NCBI RefSeq assembly: GCF_902150025.1
Contig: NZ_CABFVS010000020.1
Coordinates: forward strand, 1 to 64,000
Reading direction: 5' to 3'
Origin: Bartonella massiliensis
GTDB taxonomy: Bacteria > Pseudomonadota > Alphaproteobacteria > Rhizobiales > Rhizobiaceae
DNA: 64,000 nt
Both the position numbers and the translations under genes were made by a program. Shown here in pieces: positions 48,968-57,830 of the stretch. The notes under the pieces were generated by a model. The model did not search any database, was not told where the DNA came from, and worked only from the letters and a program-made list of their open reading frames with translations. The first letter of the stretch is position 1; each line of letters starts with the position of its first letter.

Positions 48968-50068
48968 TTATGAAAGACTTGTCCGATAATCACTGTAACT
49001 GAATTGGCGTTGCAGCGTTAATGTACCATCGCATTCTTTGAGAACAATAGCAGGCATTGTTACGCCGTTAAACCAGTTTTTCTTGACCATTGTATAACCT
49101 GCTGCATCTTGAAAAGACAGTCTATCTCCTATTTCAAGAGGTTTTTGAAACCGAAACGTTCCAAAAATATCGCCAGCAAGGCAGGATTTTCCGCAGATCA
49201 TAATTTCGTGTTCTCCTTGATTGGGTTCTAATTTTGCATTTTCACGATAAATAAGAAGATCAAGCATGTGTGCTTCAATTGAACTATCAACGATGGCAAG
49301 ATTCTTTTCATTATACAATGTGTCAAGAACGCTGACTTCCAAGGTGGTGCTTTTGGTGATAGCGGCTTCTCCTGGTTCTAGAAAAAGAGCGACACCATGG
49401 GTTTTGGAAAAATGCTTTAAGCGTTCTGCAAAAGCTTCTAGAGGATAATTTTCAGCTGTAAAATGAATGCCACCGCCAAGGCTTATCCAGTCTACAGCAG
49501 AAAAAAGCTCTGAAAACTTTTCTTCCATATTCCCAAGCATTTGGTTAAAAAGATTAAAATCAGCGTTTTCACAATTGTTATGGATCATCAAGCCGTTGAT
49601 GAGAGGTAGAATTTCTTTAATCGCACTTTGGTTTGTTTCTCCTAAGCGACTAAAAGGGCGGGAGGGATTGGCAAGATCAAAATTTGATGCACTTATTCCT
49701 GGATTTAATCTTAGACCTCGTTGAATGGTTTTTGTTTTATCAGCAAAACGTTGAAGTTGTTGGATTGAGTTGAAGATAATTTTATCGGCATAGCCACAGG
49801 CTTCATCAATTTCATGATCAGCCCAAGCAACTGAATAAGCATGGGTTTCTTTACCAAATTTTTCTCTTCCCAAACGCAGTTCATAAAGGGACGATGAAGT
49901 GGTTCCATCCATGAATTCAGACATTAAATCAAAAACACTCCATGTGGCAAAACATTTCAAAGCAAGCAAAATTTTTGCGCCTGACATTTCTCGTAAACGA
50001 TAAATTGTTTGCATATTTTTGATGAGTTTTGATTTGTCGATAAGATAATAGGGGGTTTGTATCATCAT
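48968..50068 (-). CDS. nspC: Carboxynorspermidine decarboxylase
   Basis: A 366-residue PLP enzyme of the alanine-racemase-fold (type III) decarboxylases. The PLP lysine is K38 in LLALKCFATW; DGTTSSSLYELRLGRE, GLRLNPGIS, HNNCENADF, ISLGGGIHFTAENYP, FLEPGEAA and CGKSCLAGDIFGTF (the conserved cysteine site) are NspC markers. It removes CO2 from carboxy(nor)spermidine. It is transcribed leftward ahead of the dehydrogenase gene, giving a compact two-gene polyamine operon. Confidence 0.93.
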   Translation of the reverse strand: MMIQTPYYLIDKSKLIKNMQTIYRLREMSGAKILLALKCFATWSVFDLMSEFMDGTTSSSLYELRLGREKFGKETHAYSVAWADHEIDEACGYADKIIFNSIQQLQRFADKTKTIQRGLRLNPGISASNFDLANPSRPFSRLGETNQSAIKEILPLINGLMIHNNCENADFNLFNQMLGNMEEKFSELFSAVDWISLGGGIHFTAENYPLEAFAERLKHFSKTHGVALFLEPGEAAITKSTTLEVSVLDTLYNEKNLAIVDSSIEAHMLDLLIYRENAKLEPNQGEHEIMICGKSCLAGDIFGTFRFQKPLEIGDRLSFQDAAGYTMVKKNWFNGVTMPAIVLKECDGTLTLQRQFSYSDYRTSLS

Positions 50069-50223
50069 TTATTCATTCTTTTTTGAAGGATCTTATTCTT
50101 GAGATCAGCGTTTAGTACAAGGAGTAACAGAATGTCTAAAAATCTTAAGAAAAGAATCTGTTTCTGTCTAGCAATAGAAAAGCTTTCTGTAACGGCTGTT
50201 GTTTATTATTTTGAGTGTTGCGT

Positions 50224-50706
50224 ATGAAAAAAAAATTATATTATGCTTTAGCTTTTGTATTTGTAAGCAGTCTTTTCATGATAACAACCACTTTTGTTTA
50301 TTTGGAGCAAAATAGGGGTGATGCTAAAGCCACATTGGCCTCTCAAAGCTCTGTTCAAGAGCATTCGGTGCCTTTGGTTTTTACGGGGCGTAGAGAACTG
50401 AATGGTTTTAAGGGTTATCATCATTATCGGCGTGGTTATGTTAAGTATAAAGATAACTGGTGGTATCCTGAAGCGGCTTTTGTTACAGAACTGCATTTAA
50501 GCACAAAAGATGCATCATTAAAAGTTGTATCAGATGCCAAAAGAGTCTTTTTAACGTCTTCTTCAGAAAAAAAAGAGCCATGGATGTTGAAAGAGCATAT
50601 TGAATCTTGCCGTGCTCGTTATCGCTCTTATCATAAAAATGATAATAGCTTTCAGCCTTTTCATGGGCCTCGTAAACAGTGTTTATCGCGCTTTTTTAAA
50701 GGATAG
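50224..50706 (+). CDS. BA14K-family protein
   Basis: A 160-residue protein with an N-terminal membrane anchor or signal segment (about 5-27), a YHHYRRGYVKYKDNWWYPEAAF segment and a C-terminal BA14K domain: HIESCRARYRSYHKNDNSF, then HGPRKQC. BA14K is the immunoreactive 14-kDa protein family first noted in Brucella; the role is unclear, with lectin-like and antigenic properties proposed. The start was placed at ATG 50224, not the upstream TTG at 50215. A degenerate second copy of the core motif follows the stop. Confidence 0.85.
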   Translation: MKKKLYYALAFVFVSSLFMITTTFVYLEQNRGDAKATLASQSSVQEHSVPLVFTGRRELNGFKGYHHYRRGYVKYKDNWWYPEAAFVTELHLSTKDASLKVVSDAKRVFLTSSSEKKEPWMLKEHIESCRARYRSYHKNDNSFQPFHGPRKQCLSRFFKG

Positions 50707-50719
50707 AAATTTACATAAA

Positions 50720-50776
50720 ATTTTAATTGCTTCTTGTCGTGAGCGTTATTGCTCTTACAATAAAAAGAAAACTTGA
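50720..50776 (+). pseudogene. Remnant of a second BA14K motif
   Basis: The plus strand reads KILIASCRERYCSYNKKKT then TGA, closely matching KEHIESCRARYRSYHKND of the intact gene 100 nt upstream. Only the core motif survives, with no start or upstream domain. It looks like the tail of a decayed tandem duplicate or of a longer ancestral protein. Confidence 0.6.
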
Positions 50777-50934
50777 GTGCTGTTCTTTCTATGTAAGCAT
50801 TGTTTTTTAAAAAATTTAAATACTTTTAAGTTTTATTAAATCTTATTATCATTAAGTGTGCAATGGGGGGGGTGAAAATATAATTTTTTGTTTTGTCAAT
50901 GACAAAATATTAAGGGCAGGATGGAGCTGAAAGA

Positions 50935-53856
50935 ATGACAACACGGGAGGCAATGTTGATATTGCTCATTTTGCTTCCCTTTTGTGGAAGTGCTGTTATT
51001 GGCTTTTTTCGTTCGACAGCAAAAAATAATGAAGCGTGGTTTGCAGGGGGCGTTGCTCTCTTTAGTCTTCTTTTTACAATCATGCTTTATCCGGCAATTC
51101 GAGGCAACCACATTGTCCGTTTAAATATTTCTTGGCTTCCAGAATGGGGGGGTGATTTGATCCTCCGGATGGATGGTCTGTCGTGGCTTTTTTGCTTGCT
51201 TATTACAGGAATTGGGCTGCTTGTTGTTGTTTATGCCCGTTATTATATGGACCCAGCAGATTCTGTACCACGATTTTTTTCTTTTTTTCTAGCTTTTATG
51301 GGCTCAATGACAGGGATTGTTTTATCAGGTAATCTCGTCTTTTTGGTTGTTTTCTGGGAACTCACCAGTATTTTTTCTTTTTTGTTGATTGGTTATTGGT
51401 ATCATAATGCGAGTGCGCGTGAAGGAGCGCGCATGGCTTTAACGATTACAGGTTTTGGTGGTTTTACCCTTTTTATTGGGGTTTTATTGATTGGGTATAT
51501 CGTTGGTAGTTTTGATCTGGATAAAATTTTACAGTCTGGAGATGTAATCCGATCAAGCTCTTTTTATATCCCTGCCCTTATTTGTATTTTATTAGGCGGA
51601 TTAACAAAAAGTGCACAGTTTCCTTTTCATTTTTGGTTGCCTAATGCGATGGCTGCCCCAACGCCTGTATCGGCTTATTTACATTCGGCAACGATGGTAA
51701 AAGCTGGGTTATTTTTGCTGGTCCGTTTATGGCCTGTGCTCTCTGGGACAGAGTCTTGGTTTTGGTTGGTTGGCTTTTCAGGACTCTCAACACTTCTTCT
51801 TGGTGCTTATTTTTCTATGTTTCAGCAAGATTTAAAGGGATTACTGGCTTACTCAACAATTAGTCATCTTGGATTGATTACCACGCTTTTGAGTCTTGGG
51901 AGTCCCCTTGCATGTGTTGCAGCAATTTTTCATATGGCCAATCATGCTACTTTTAAAGCATCTTTATTTATGGCTGCTGGCATTATTGATCACGAAACGG
52001 GAACGCGTGATATGCGTAAGCTAACAGGTCTTTATCGCTCTATGCCGATTACAGCGACTCTTGCTTTAGTTGCAAGTGCGGCGATGGCTGGTGTTCCTTT
52101 GCTCAATGGTTTTTTATCAAAAGAAATGTTTTTTGCTGAGGCTGTTGAAACGCATATGGAATCATGGCTCGATTGGATTTCTCCTTATGTCGCAACGCTT
52201 GCAAGCTTGTTTAGTGTAACTTATTCTATACGTTTTATTCATGGTGTCTTTTGGGGACCAAAACCGCATACATTACCTAGGACTCCCCATGAACCACCGC
52301 ATTTTATGCGTTTGCCCATGGAGTTTTTGGTGTTTATTTGTTTGGCTGTTGGTATTTTTCCTAATTTAACAATCGGACCTATTCTAGATAATGCTGTTGT
52401 GTCTGTTTTAGGACCGATGACGATCTCTTACAGCTTGGCTGTTTGGCATGGGATTAATACACCATTAATAATGAGTTTGGTGGCTTTAGTAGGGGGCGGC
52501 CTCCTCTATGTTGTTGGGCGGCGTTATTTTTTATCTTGTGATGATGGAGCGCCCTTTTTTCGTCATTTGAAAGGACCGCGTATTTTTGAACGCATTCTTG
52601 TGATTATTTCTTGGAAATGGGCACGTGCGGTGGAGGCTGTTTTGTCAACACGCCATTTGCAAATCCAGTTGCACTGGATTTTTGCTGTGTGTTTTATTTT
52701 TGTTGGTCTTTTGCTTTGGTTTGATGGTTTTATTGCAGCAGGAGGATTACCACTTTTTCCACTTGATATTCCTTTTCTCGCGCTTTGGCTGGTTGGTGGA
52801 TTGTGCGCGCTTTTAGTTGCTTGGCAAGCAAAATTTCACCGTCTTGCATCTCTCATGTTATTGAGTGGAGCAGGATTGATGACGTGCGCAACCTTTTTAT
52901 GGCTTTCTGCACCCGATTTGGCCATAACGCAATTGGTTGTTGAAGTGGTGACTGCTGTCTTATTATTGCTTGGTTTGCGTTGGTTGCCTAAGCGTGTTTA
53001 TCATCCTGCTCCAGCGTCTATTCATTTTGGAGTGCGTTTACGTCGTACCCGTGATTTCACCATAGCAATTATGGGAGGTGCGGGTGTTGCATGGCTCTCT
53101 TTTGCGATGATGACACGTCCTCAAGGGACAACGGTTTCTAATTTTTTTCTGAAAAATGCTTATTCTGGTGCTGGGGGTCGCAATGTTGTGAATGTGTTGT
53201 TGGTTGATTTCCGTGGTTTTGATACGATGGGAGAAGTTGTGGTTTTGGGGGCTGTTTCTTTGACTGTCTTTGCTCTTTTACGTCGATTTCGTCCTGCTCC
53301 TGAAAGTATTGAGCCGCCATTTCAACAACGTGTTCAGGAAGCTTTTGATAAGGCACAACCAGATCGGAATGTGGGGGATACCATATTGAATTATCTCGCT
53401 ATTCCTTCTGTTATTATGGGGTGGCTCTTTTCGGTTATTATTGCTTTTTCTTTTTATTTATTTGTGCGAGGACATGATCTTCCAGGCGGTGGATTTGTTG
53501 GTGGTGTGACTCTAGCAATAGGCTTTATTTTGCAGTATCTTGCACGGGATATTCGTTGGGTGGAAAACCATTTGAGAGTTTTGCCTTTGCGCTGGATGGG
53601 CTTTGGCTTATTGCTATCGCTGGTAACAGGAATAGGGGCTTTGTTTGTTGGGTATCCTTTTTTAACATCATTTTTCCAATATATTCATGTGCCGTTGATT
53701 GGAAAGATTCCTATAGCATCTGCTTTTTTATTTGATTTTGGTGTGTTTTCTCTTGTGTTGGGAGCAACGATTCTTATTTTAATTGCACTGGCACACCAAT
53801 CCATTCGTAGTTACCGAATCGGTAAAAAACCTGTTGTAAAAGAGAAGGAAAATTAA
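50935..53856 (+). CDS. mnhA: Monovalent cation/H+ antiporter subunit A, with fused subunit B (MnhA/MrpA-MrpB)
   Basis: A 973-residue polytopic protein. The N-terminal 500 residues are the NuoL/MrpA proton-channel module (LVVFWELTSIFSFLLIGYWYHNASAREGARMAL, SAQFPFHFWLPNAMAAPTPVSAYLHSATMVKAG and ISHLGLITTLLSLGSP). Then come the MrpA-specific extension (LWLSAPDLAITQLVVEVVTAVLLLLGLRWLPKR) and a C-terminal MnhB domain (FVRGHDLPGGGFVGG). The A-B fusion is the rule in the rhizobial pha/mrp operons. The operon exports Na+ or K+ in exchange for H+. All following genes overlap or abut. Confidence 0.95.
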   Translation: MTTREAMLILLILLPFCGSAVIGFFRSTAKNNEAWFAGGVALFSLLFTIMLYPAIRGNHIVRLNISWLPEWGGDLILRMDGLSWLFCLLITGIGLLVVVYARYYMDPADSVPRFFSFFLAFMGSMTGIVLSGNLVFLVVFWELTSIFSFLLIGYWYHNASAREGARMALTITGFGGFTLFIGVLLIGYIVGSFDLDKILQSGDVIRSSSFYIPALICILLGGLTKSAQFPFHFWLPNAMAAPTPVSAYLHSATMVKAGLFLLVRLWPVLSGTESWFWLVGFSGLSTLLLGAYFSMFQQDLKGLLAYSTISHLGLITTLLSLGSPLACVAAIFHMANHATFKASLFMAAGIIDHETGTRDMRKLTGLYRSMPITATLALVASAAMAGVPLLNGFLSKEMFFAEAVETHMESWLDWISPYVATLASLFSVTYSIRFIHGVFWGPKPHTLPRTPHEPPHFMRLPMEFLVFICLAVGIFPNLTIGPILDNAVVSVLGPMTISYSLAVWHGINTPLIMSLVALVGGGLLYVVGRRYFLSCDDGAPFFRHLKGPRIFERILVIISWKWARAVEAVLSTRHLQIQLHWIFAVCFIFVGLLLWFDGFIAAGGLPLFPLDIPFLALWLVGGLCALLVAWQAKFHRLASLMLLSGAGLMTCATFLWLSAPDLAITQLVVEVVTAVLLLLGLRWLPKRVYHPAPASIHFGVRLRRTRDFTIAIMGGAGVAWLSFAMMTRPQGTTVSNFFLKNAYSGAGGRNVVNVLLVDFRGFDTMGEVVVLGAVSLTVFALLRRFRPAPESIEPPFQQRVQEAFDKAQPDRNVGDTILNYLAIPSVIMGWLFSVIIAFSFYLFVRGHDLPGGGFVGGVTLAIGFILQYLARDIRWVENHLRVLPLRWMGFGLLLSLVTGIGALFVGYPFLTSFFQYIHVPLIGKIPIASAFLFDFGVFSLVLGATILILIALAHQSIRSYRIGKKPVVKEKEN

Positions 53857-54197
53857 TGGAAATTATTCTTTCTTTGGCTATTGGTGTGCTTGTCGGGTCT
53901 GGAATTTGGCTTATTTTGCGCCCACGAACTTTTCAAGTCATTCTTGGTTTGTCCTTGATATCCTATGGTGTCAATCTTTTCATATTAGCAATGAGTAGAC
54001 CACGCAGTAATGCAGCGCCAATCGTTGATCCTACGATGGCAATTAATCCGGCAAATTATGTTGATCCTCTTCCACAGGCTTTGGTTTTAACTTCGATTGT
54101 GATCGGTTTTGCAACGACAGCTTTATTTTTGGTTATCTTGTTGGTTTCACGCGGTTTAACAGGTTCAGATCACGTTGATGGACGTGAGGTGCAATGA
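53856..54197 (+). CDS. mnhC: Cation/H+ antiporter subunit C
   Basis: A 113-residue NuoK-like membrane subunit with three helices. RPRTFQVILGLSLISYGVNLFILAMSR and PLPQALVLTSIVIGFATTALFLVILL are classical MnhC segments, the latter containing the family's PQALVLTAIVI. Its start overlaps the mnhA stop (TAATG), and its stop overlaps the mnhD start. Confidence 0.95.
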   Translation: MEIILSLAIGVLVGSGIWLILRPRTFQVILGLSLISYGVNLFILAMSRPRSNAAPIVDPTMAINPANYVDPLPQALVLTSIVIGFATTALFLVILLVSRGLTGSDHVDGREVQ

Positions 54198-55810
54198 TGG
54201 AAGCTTGGGTGCATCATCTTCTTATTTTGCCTATTCTTTTGCCGTTAAGTACTGGAGCGCTTCTTCTTTTCTATGATGAGCGCCGTTCAAAACTGAAATC
54301 ACTCATAAGTATTTTTTCTGCTGCATTGCTCGTTGTTATTGCTATTTTATTGGTGAAGCGTGCTCTTGAAGTTGCTCCCGCTGTGGATGTGTACCGGCTT
54401 GGTAATTGGCCTTCTCCTTTTGGTATTGTTTTGGTGCTTGATCGCTTAAGTGCTATGATGCTTTTGCTTTCTAGCCTATTGATCTGCGCGGTGTTGGTTT
54501 TTGCACGGGCACATTGGTATAAAGCGGGTCCACATTTTCAGTCATTGATGCAATTTTTTATGGTTGGAATAAACGGCGCTTTTTTAACCGGTGATTTATT
54601 TAATTTATTTGTATTTTTTGAAGTGATGTTAACAGCTTCTTATGGTCTTGCGTTGCATGGTTCTGGTCCGTTACGTGTGCGTGCTGGGTTGCATTACGTC
54701 GTGATTAATCTGGTTGCTTCATCGTTTTTTCTCGTTGGTGCAGCGCTCATTTATGGAATCGTGGGCACACTCAATATGGCTGATTTAGCTGTAAAAATAC
54801 AATATATAGCCTCTAGCGATACGACTTTATTTGAAATAGGGGTTGCGCTTTTGGGAATTGCTTTCTTAATTAAAGCGGGGATGTGGCCATTGAATTTTTG
54901 GTTGATGCCAACTTATAGTGTAACAGTAGCGCCTGTTGGAGCTTCTTTTGCACTTTTAAGCAAAGTCGGTATTTATATTATTTTACGTTTAACATTGTTA
55001 TGGTTTGGACCAGAAAGTGGGTATTTTAGCCATTTTGGTCACATGGTTTTATTTTACGGTGGGCTTGCCACTATGGCTTTTGGTTTTATTGGGGTGTTGG
55101 CAAGCCAAGTCTTGGGACGTTTGGCAGCCTATAGTGTTTTGGTTTCTTCTGGGACATTATTGACAGCAATCGGGATCGGCAATACAGCACTCATTGCAGG
55201 TGCACTCTTTTATATTGTTTCCTCAACTTTCGCATTGGGGGCTTTTTTTCTTTTGGTGGAGTTGGTTGAACGCTGTCAAGATGTAGCCGCCAATGTTTTG
55301 ACGGTGACAATGGAAGTCTATGGGGACGATGAAGAGGAGGAAGAAGATGAAGTAGGGACTTATTTACCAGTAACTTTGGCAATTCTTGGGGCTTGTTTTG
55401 GTCTTTGTGCACTTTTGATTATTGGTCTTCCTCCTTTTTCTGGTTTTGTTGCTAAATTTATGATGTTTGTGGCAATCTTAAACCATAGTGAAGGAAATAT
55501 TTCTCTACCCGTTTATCACGATTGGCTTTTTATGATTTTTGTTATGCTATCTGGTTTTGCTGCTTTGATTGCGATGACACGAACGGGTATTCGAACTTTT
55601 TGGGTTTCTCTTGAAGGGAGGATTCCACGGGTGCAGGTGATTGAATTTGCTCCCATTGCTGTTTTGCTTGCGTTGTGTTTTCTTATTACAATTGTCGCTG
55701 GTCCTGTTAGTGGTTATATGCTTGAAACAGCCAAAACTTTGTATGAGCCTCAAAATTATATTGGCAGCGTTTTAGATGATTTTTCTCTTGAAAATAGGGG
55801 GATTCATTAG
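54194..55810 (+). CDS. mnhD: Cation/H+ antiporter subunit D
   Basis: A 538-residue NuoN/MrpD-type proton-translocating subunit with about 14 helices. VFFEVMLTASYGLALHG (the conserved Glu), LIKAGMWPLNFWLMPTYSVTVAPVGASFALLSKVGIY (Lys) and LIIGLPPFSGFVAKFMMF are the functional helices. A strongly acidic stretch (DDEEEEEDE, about residues 378-386) sits in a loop before the late helices. It overlaps mnhC by 4 nt and shares one base with mnhE. Confidence 0.95.
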   Translation: MMEAWVHHLLILPILLPLSTGALLLFYDERRSKLKSLISIFSAALLVVIAILLVKRALEVAPAVDVYRLGNWPSPFGIVLVLDRLSAMMLLLSSLLICAVLVFARAHWYKAGPHFQSLMQFFMVGINGAFLTGDLFNLFVFFEVMLTASYGLALHGSGPLRVRAGLHYVVINLVASSFFLVGAALIYGIVGTLNMADLAVKIQYIASSDTTLFEIGVALLGIAFLIKAGMWPLNFWLMPTYSVTVAPVGASFALLSKVGIYIILRLTLLWFGPESGYFSHFGHMVLFYGGLATMAFGFIGVLASQVLGRLAAYSVLVSSGTLLTAIGIGNTALIAGALFYIVSSTFALGAFFLLVELVERCQDVAANVLTVTMEVYGDDEEEEEDEVGTYLPVTLAILGACFGLCALLIIGLPPFSGFVAKFMMFVAILNHSEGNISLPVYHDWLFMIFVMLSGFAALIAMTRTGIRTFWVSLEGRIPRVQVIEFAPIAVLLALCFLITIVAGPVSGYMLETAKTLYEPQNYIGSVLDDFSLENRGIH

Positions 55811-56295
55811 TGAAACATTATTATTTTTTCCCTTTTTCTAGCGTTGCAATTATTTTTATGTGGCTGATTTTAAATGGCTTTAGTTTCGGTCAATTGCTTT
55901 TAGGCGTTATCATTGCTTTGTTTGGGGGCTGGATGATGCGGCTTCTTGAGCCGGAAAAGATAACCATTAAAAGCTGGCGTGCCGTTTTTCAGCTGTCTTT
56001 TCGTGTGTTTATTGATTCTATCGTTTCAAATATTGCTGTGGCTTGCTTTGTTTTAACCAAAAGATCTAGAAAACAGCAGTCTGGTTTTATTGTGGTGCCT
56101 ATTTCACTTGAAAGTCGCACGGCTTTAGCTGTTTTAGCATGTATTCTTTCTGCAACTCCAGGGACTGTTTGGATTGCCTATAATAGAAGGAATAGTGAAC
56201 TTTTGCTTCATGTCTTAAATTTTAAAAATGGATATGATTATCAAAAATTGATCAAACAACGCTATGAGCAATTACTTTTGGAGATTTTCTCATGA
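55810..56295 (+). CDS. mnhE: Cation/H+ antiporter subunit E
   Basis: A 161-residue MnhE subunit: two or three N-terminal membrane helices, then the conserved FRVFIDSIVSNIAVACFVLTK and TALAVLACILSATPGTVWIAYNRR, the family signature (SxxPGTvw). Start codon GTG 55810 overlaps the mnhD stop (TAGTG). Its end overlaps mnhF by 4 nt. Confidence 0.93.
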   Translation: MKHYYFFPFSSVAIIFMWLILNGFSFGQLLLGVIIALFGGWMMRLLEPEKITIKSWRAVFQLSFRVFIDSIVSNIAVACFVLTKRSRKQQSGFIVVPISLESRTALAVLACILSATPGTVWIAYNRRNSELLLHVLNFKNGYDYQKLIKQRYEQLLLEIFS

Positions 56296-56573
56296 GTATG
56301 GTGATCCTTTATTGGGGGCTTTATCTCTCGCAGTTTTTTTTAAGTTTAGCAATGATTTTCGCACTGTTTCGGCTCGTTCGTGGTCCACGGGCACAGGATA
56401 GAATTTTGGGGTTGGATGCTCTTTATATCATCACTATTCTTTTGTTTCTGACCTTTGATATTCGTTCAGGAACAACCATTTATTTTGTGGCAGCTCTCAT
56501 TGTTGGTTTATTGGGTCCTGTATCAAGTATTGCGTTGGCAAAATTTCTCATGCGGGGGGAGATTATTGAATGA
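56292..56573 (+). CDS. mnhF: Cation/H+ antiporter subunit F
   Basis: A 93-residue three-helix subunit. FRLVRGPRAQDRILGLDALYI is the MnhF hallmark (RxxxGPxxxDRxxxLD), and the last helix reads VAALIVGLLGPVSSIALAKFL. It overlaps mnhE and mnhG by 4 nt on each side, consistent with stoichiometric translation of the complex. Confidence 0.93.
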   Translation: MSMVILYWGLYLSQFFLSLAMIFALFRLVRGPRAQDRILGLDALYIITILLFLTFDIRSGTTIYFVAALIVGLLGPVSSIALAKFLMRGEIIE

Positions 56574-56980
56574 AGGATGATGTATCGCTTGTTGTTGCTA
56601 TTGCTGTTACGGTTTTTTTGATTTTAGGATCTTGCCTCACACTGATTGGAACCATAGGACTGGTGCGCCTTTCGAGTTTTTATAAGCGTTTACATATGCT
56701 TTCACTCAGTACAAGTTGGGGCGCTGGCAGTATTCTTATTGCGTCGTTTCTTTATTCAACTTTTGTAGATCATCATTTCGTTTTTCATGAATTTTTGTTA
56801 ATGATTTTTTTACTTGTAACAATCCCCGTCGCTTCAATGCTTGTATCACAAGCAGCGGCTTATCGACATTATTCAGAAAATAAATCAGAAAAACCGTTGG
56901 CTCTTTTATCACGTCAGATGGAAAAACAAACATCTATTTCAGAAGAAATATCGTGTGATAAGAGCCAAAGCGATTTTTAA
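56570..56980 (+). CDS. mnhG: Cation/H+ antiporter subunit G
   Basis: A 136-residue MnhG/PhaG subunit with three helices: ILGSCLTLIGTIGLVRLSSFYKRLHMLSLSTSWG is the conserved LIGxIGLxRLPDxyxRlH region, and VTIPVASMLVSQAAAYRHYS follows. The last 30 residues are hydrophilic. It ends the operon; the two lysozyme-inhibitor genes converge on it, with 16 nt between stops. Confidence 0.93.
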   Translation: MKDDVSLVVAIAVTVFLILGSCLTLIGTIGLVRLSSFYKRLHMLSLSTSWGAGSILIASFLYSTFVDHHFVFHEFLLMIFLLVTIPVASMLVSQAAAYRHYSENKSEKPLALLSRQMEKQTSISEEISCDKSQSDF

Positions 56981-56996
56981 GGGACTATAAGCTTTT

Positions 56997-57389
56997 TTAT
57001 TCTGTTTTTTGTTCTTCTACACATTGAATAAGATTTTTTTCTTCTGGATCATTAATGAGATCAGAAAGTATGGCTTCGTTTCCTTTTGTCCACCATATAT
57101 AGGGACCTCCCATATATTTTGTTCCAGAAGCACTTATGCTACGGGAAGCGATGATCCGCTTTCCTTTCCACTTGAAATCAACAAGTGCAATACTATCCGC
57201 ATTGAGATAGGTTACTTCAACACGCTCTTTACTTGTACCTGTTTCGCATTGATAGGTAGTAACTTCTGTTGTTGGTTCTGGATCATCTGGTACTTCGATG
57301 ATTAAAGAGTTTGCAGAGGCATTGAGTGAACCGAATAGCGGTAGGCTTAAAGCAGTTAAAAATCCTACAATAAAAGAAATTTTTTTCAT
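56997..57389 (-). CDS. MliC-like C-type lysozyme inhibitor, copy 1
   Basis: A 130-residue exported protein. A signal peptide ends near NASANS; the mature domain has YQCETGTSKERVEVTYLNADSIALVDF, ISASGTKYMGGPYIWWTKGNEAIL and a C-terminal cysteine (LIQCVEE) that can pair with the YQC cysteine. The SASGxxY and WWxKGxxA blocks are those used by MliC/PliC to plug the lysozyme active site. There is no lipobox, so a soluble periplasmic inhibitor is more likely. It lies 17 nt after a paralogue on the same strand. Confidence 0.82.
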   Translation of the reverse strand: MKKISFIVGFLTALSLPLFGSLNASANSLIIEVPDDPEPTTEVTTYQCETGTSKERVEVTYLNADSIALVDFKWKGKRIIASRSISASGTKYMGGPYIWWTKGNEAILSDLINDPEEKNLIQCVEEQKTE

Positions 57390-57406
57390 GATATTTCCTC
57401 AGTTAT

Positions 57407-57790
57407 TTAAAATAATAACAATGATTCATCCTTACAGAGGATGGGGTTTTTTTCTTCTGGGTCTTGAATAAGATCATAAAGTGTTACTTCTTTATTTTTC
57501 TCCCACCAAATATACTGCTCTCCTACATATTTTACTCCAGAAGCAGCAATGACATTCGCAGCGATAATACGATCGCCTTTCCACTTGAAATCAATCAATG
57601 AAATATTACCAGCGTTGTGATAGGTTGCTTCAACGCGTTCTTTAGTTTCTCCGACATTACATTGGTAGGCTATAGTTTTTGTTTCTGGATTATCTGATAC
57701 TTCAATGACTAAAGCAGCAGCGAAGGTACTGCTGATATTGAAAAATAATAAAGAGGAAAAAAATCCTAAAATTTGTAGAGTTTTTTTCAT
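57407..57790 (-). CDS. MliC-like C-type lysozyme inhibitor, copy 2
   Basis: A 127-residue paralogue of the gene to its left. Signal peptide MKKTLQILGFFSSLLFFNISSTFAA; mature domain with YQCNVGETKERVEATYHNAGNISLIDFKWKGDRI, IAASGVKYVGEQYIWWEKNKEVTLYDL and a late cysteine. The second active-site block reads WWEKNKEV where copy 1 has WWTKGNEA, so the inhibitor loop has changed and its target preference may differ. It is the promoter-proximal gene of the pair. Function is inferred from the fold motifs. Confidence 0.8.
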   Translation of the reverse strand: MKKTLQILGFFSSLLFFNISSTFAAALVIEVSDNPETKTIAYQCNVGETKERVEATYHNAGNISLIDFKWKGDRIIAANVIAASGVKYVGEQYIWWEKNKEVTLYDLIQDPEEKNPILCKDESLLLF

Positions 57791-57830
57791 AATGCTTCCC
57801 TATATGAAAAGTAATTTGTCTTAAATACGA

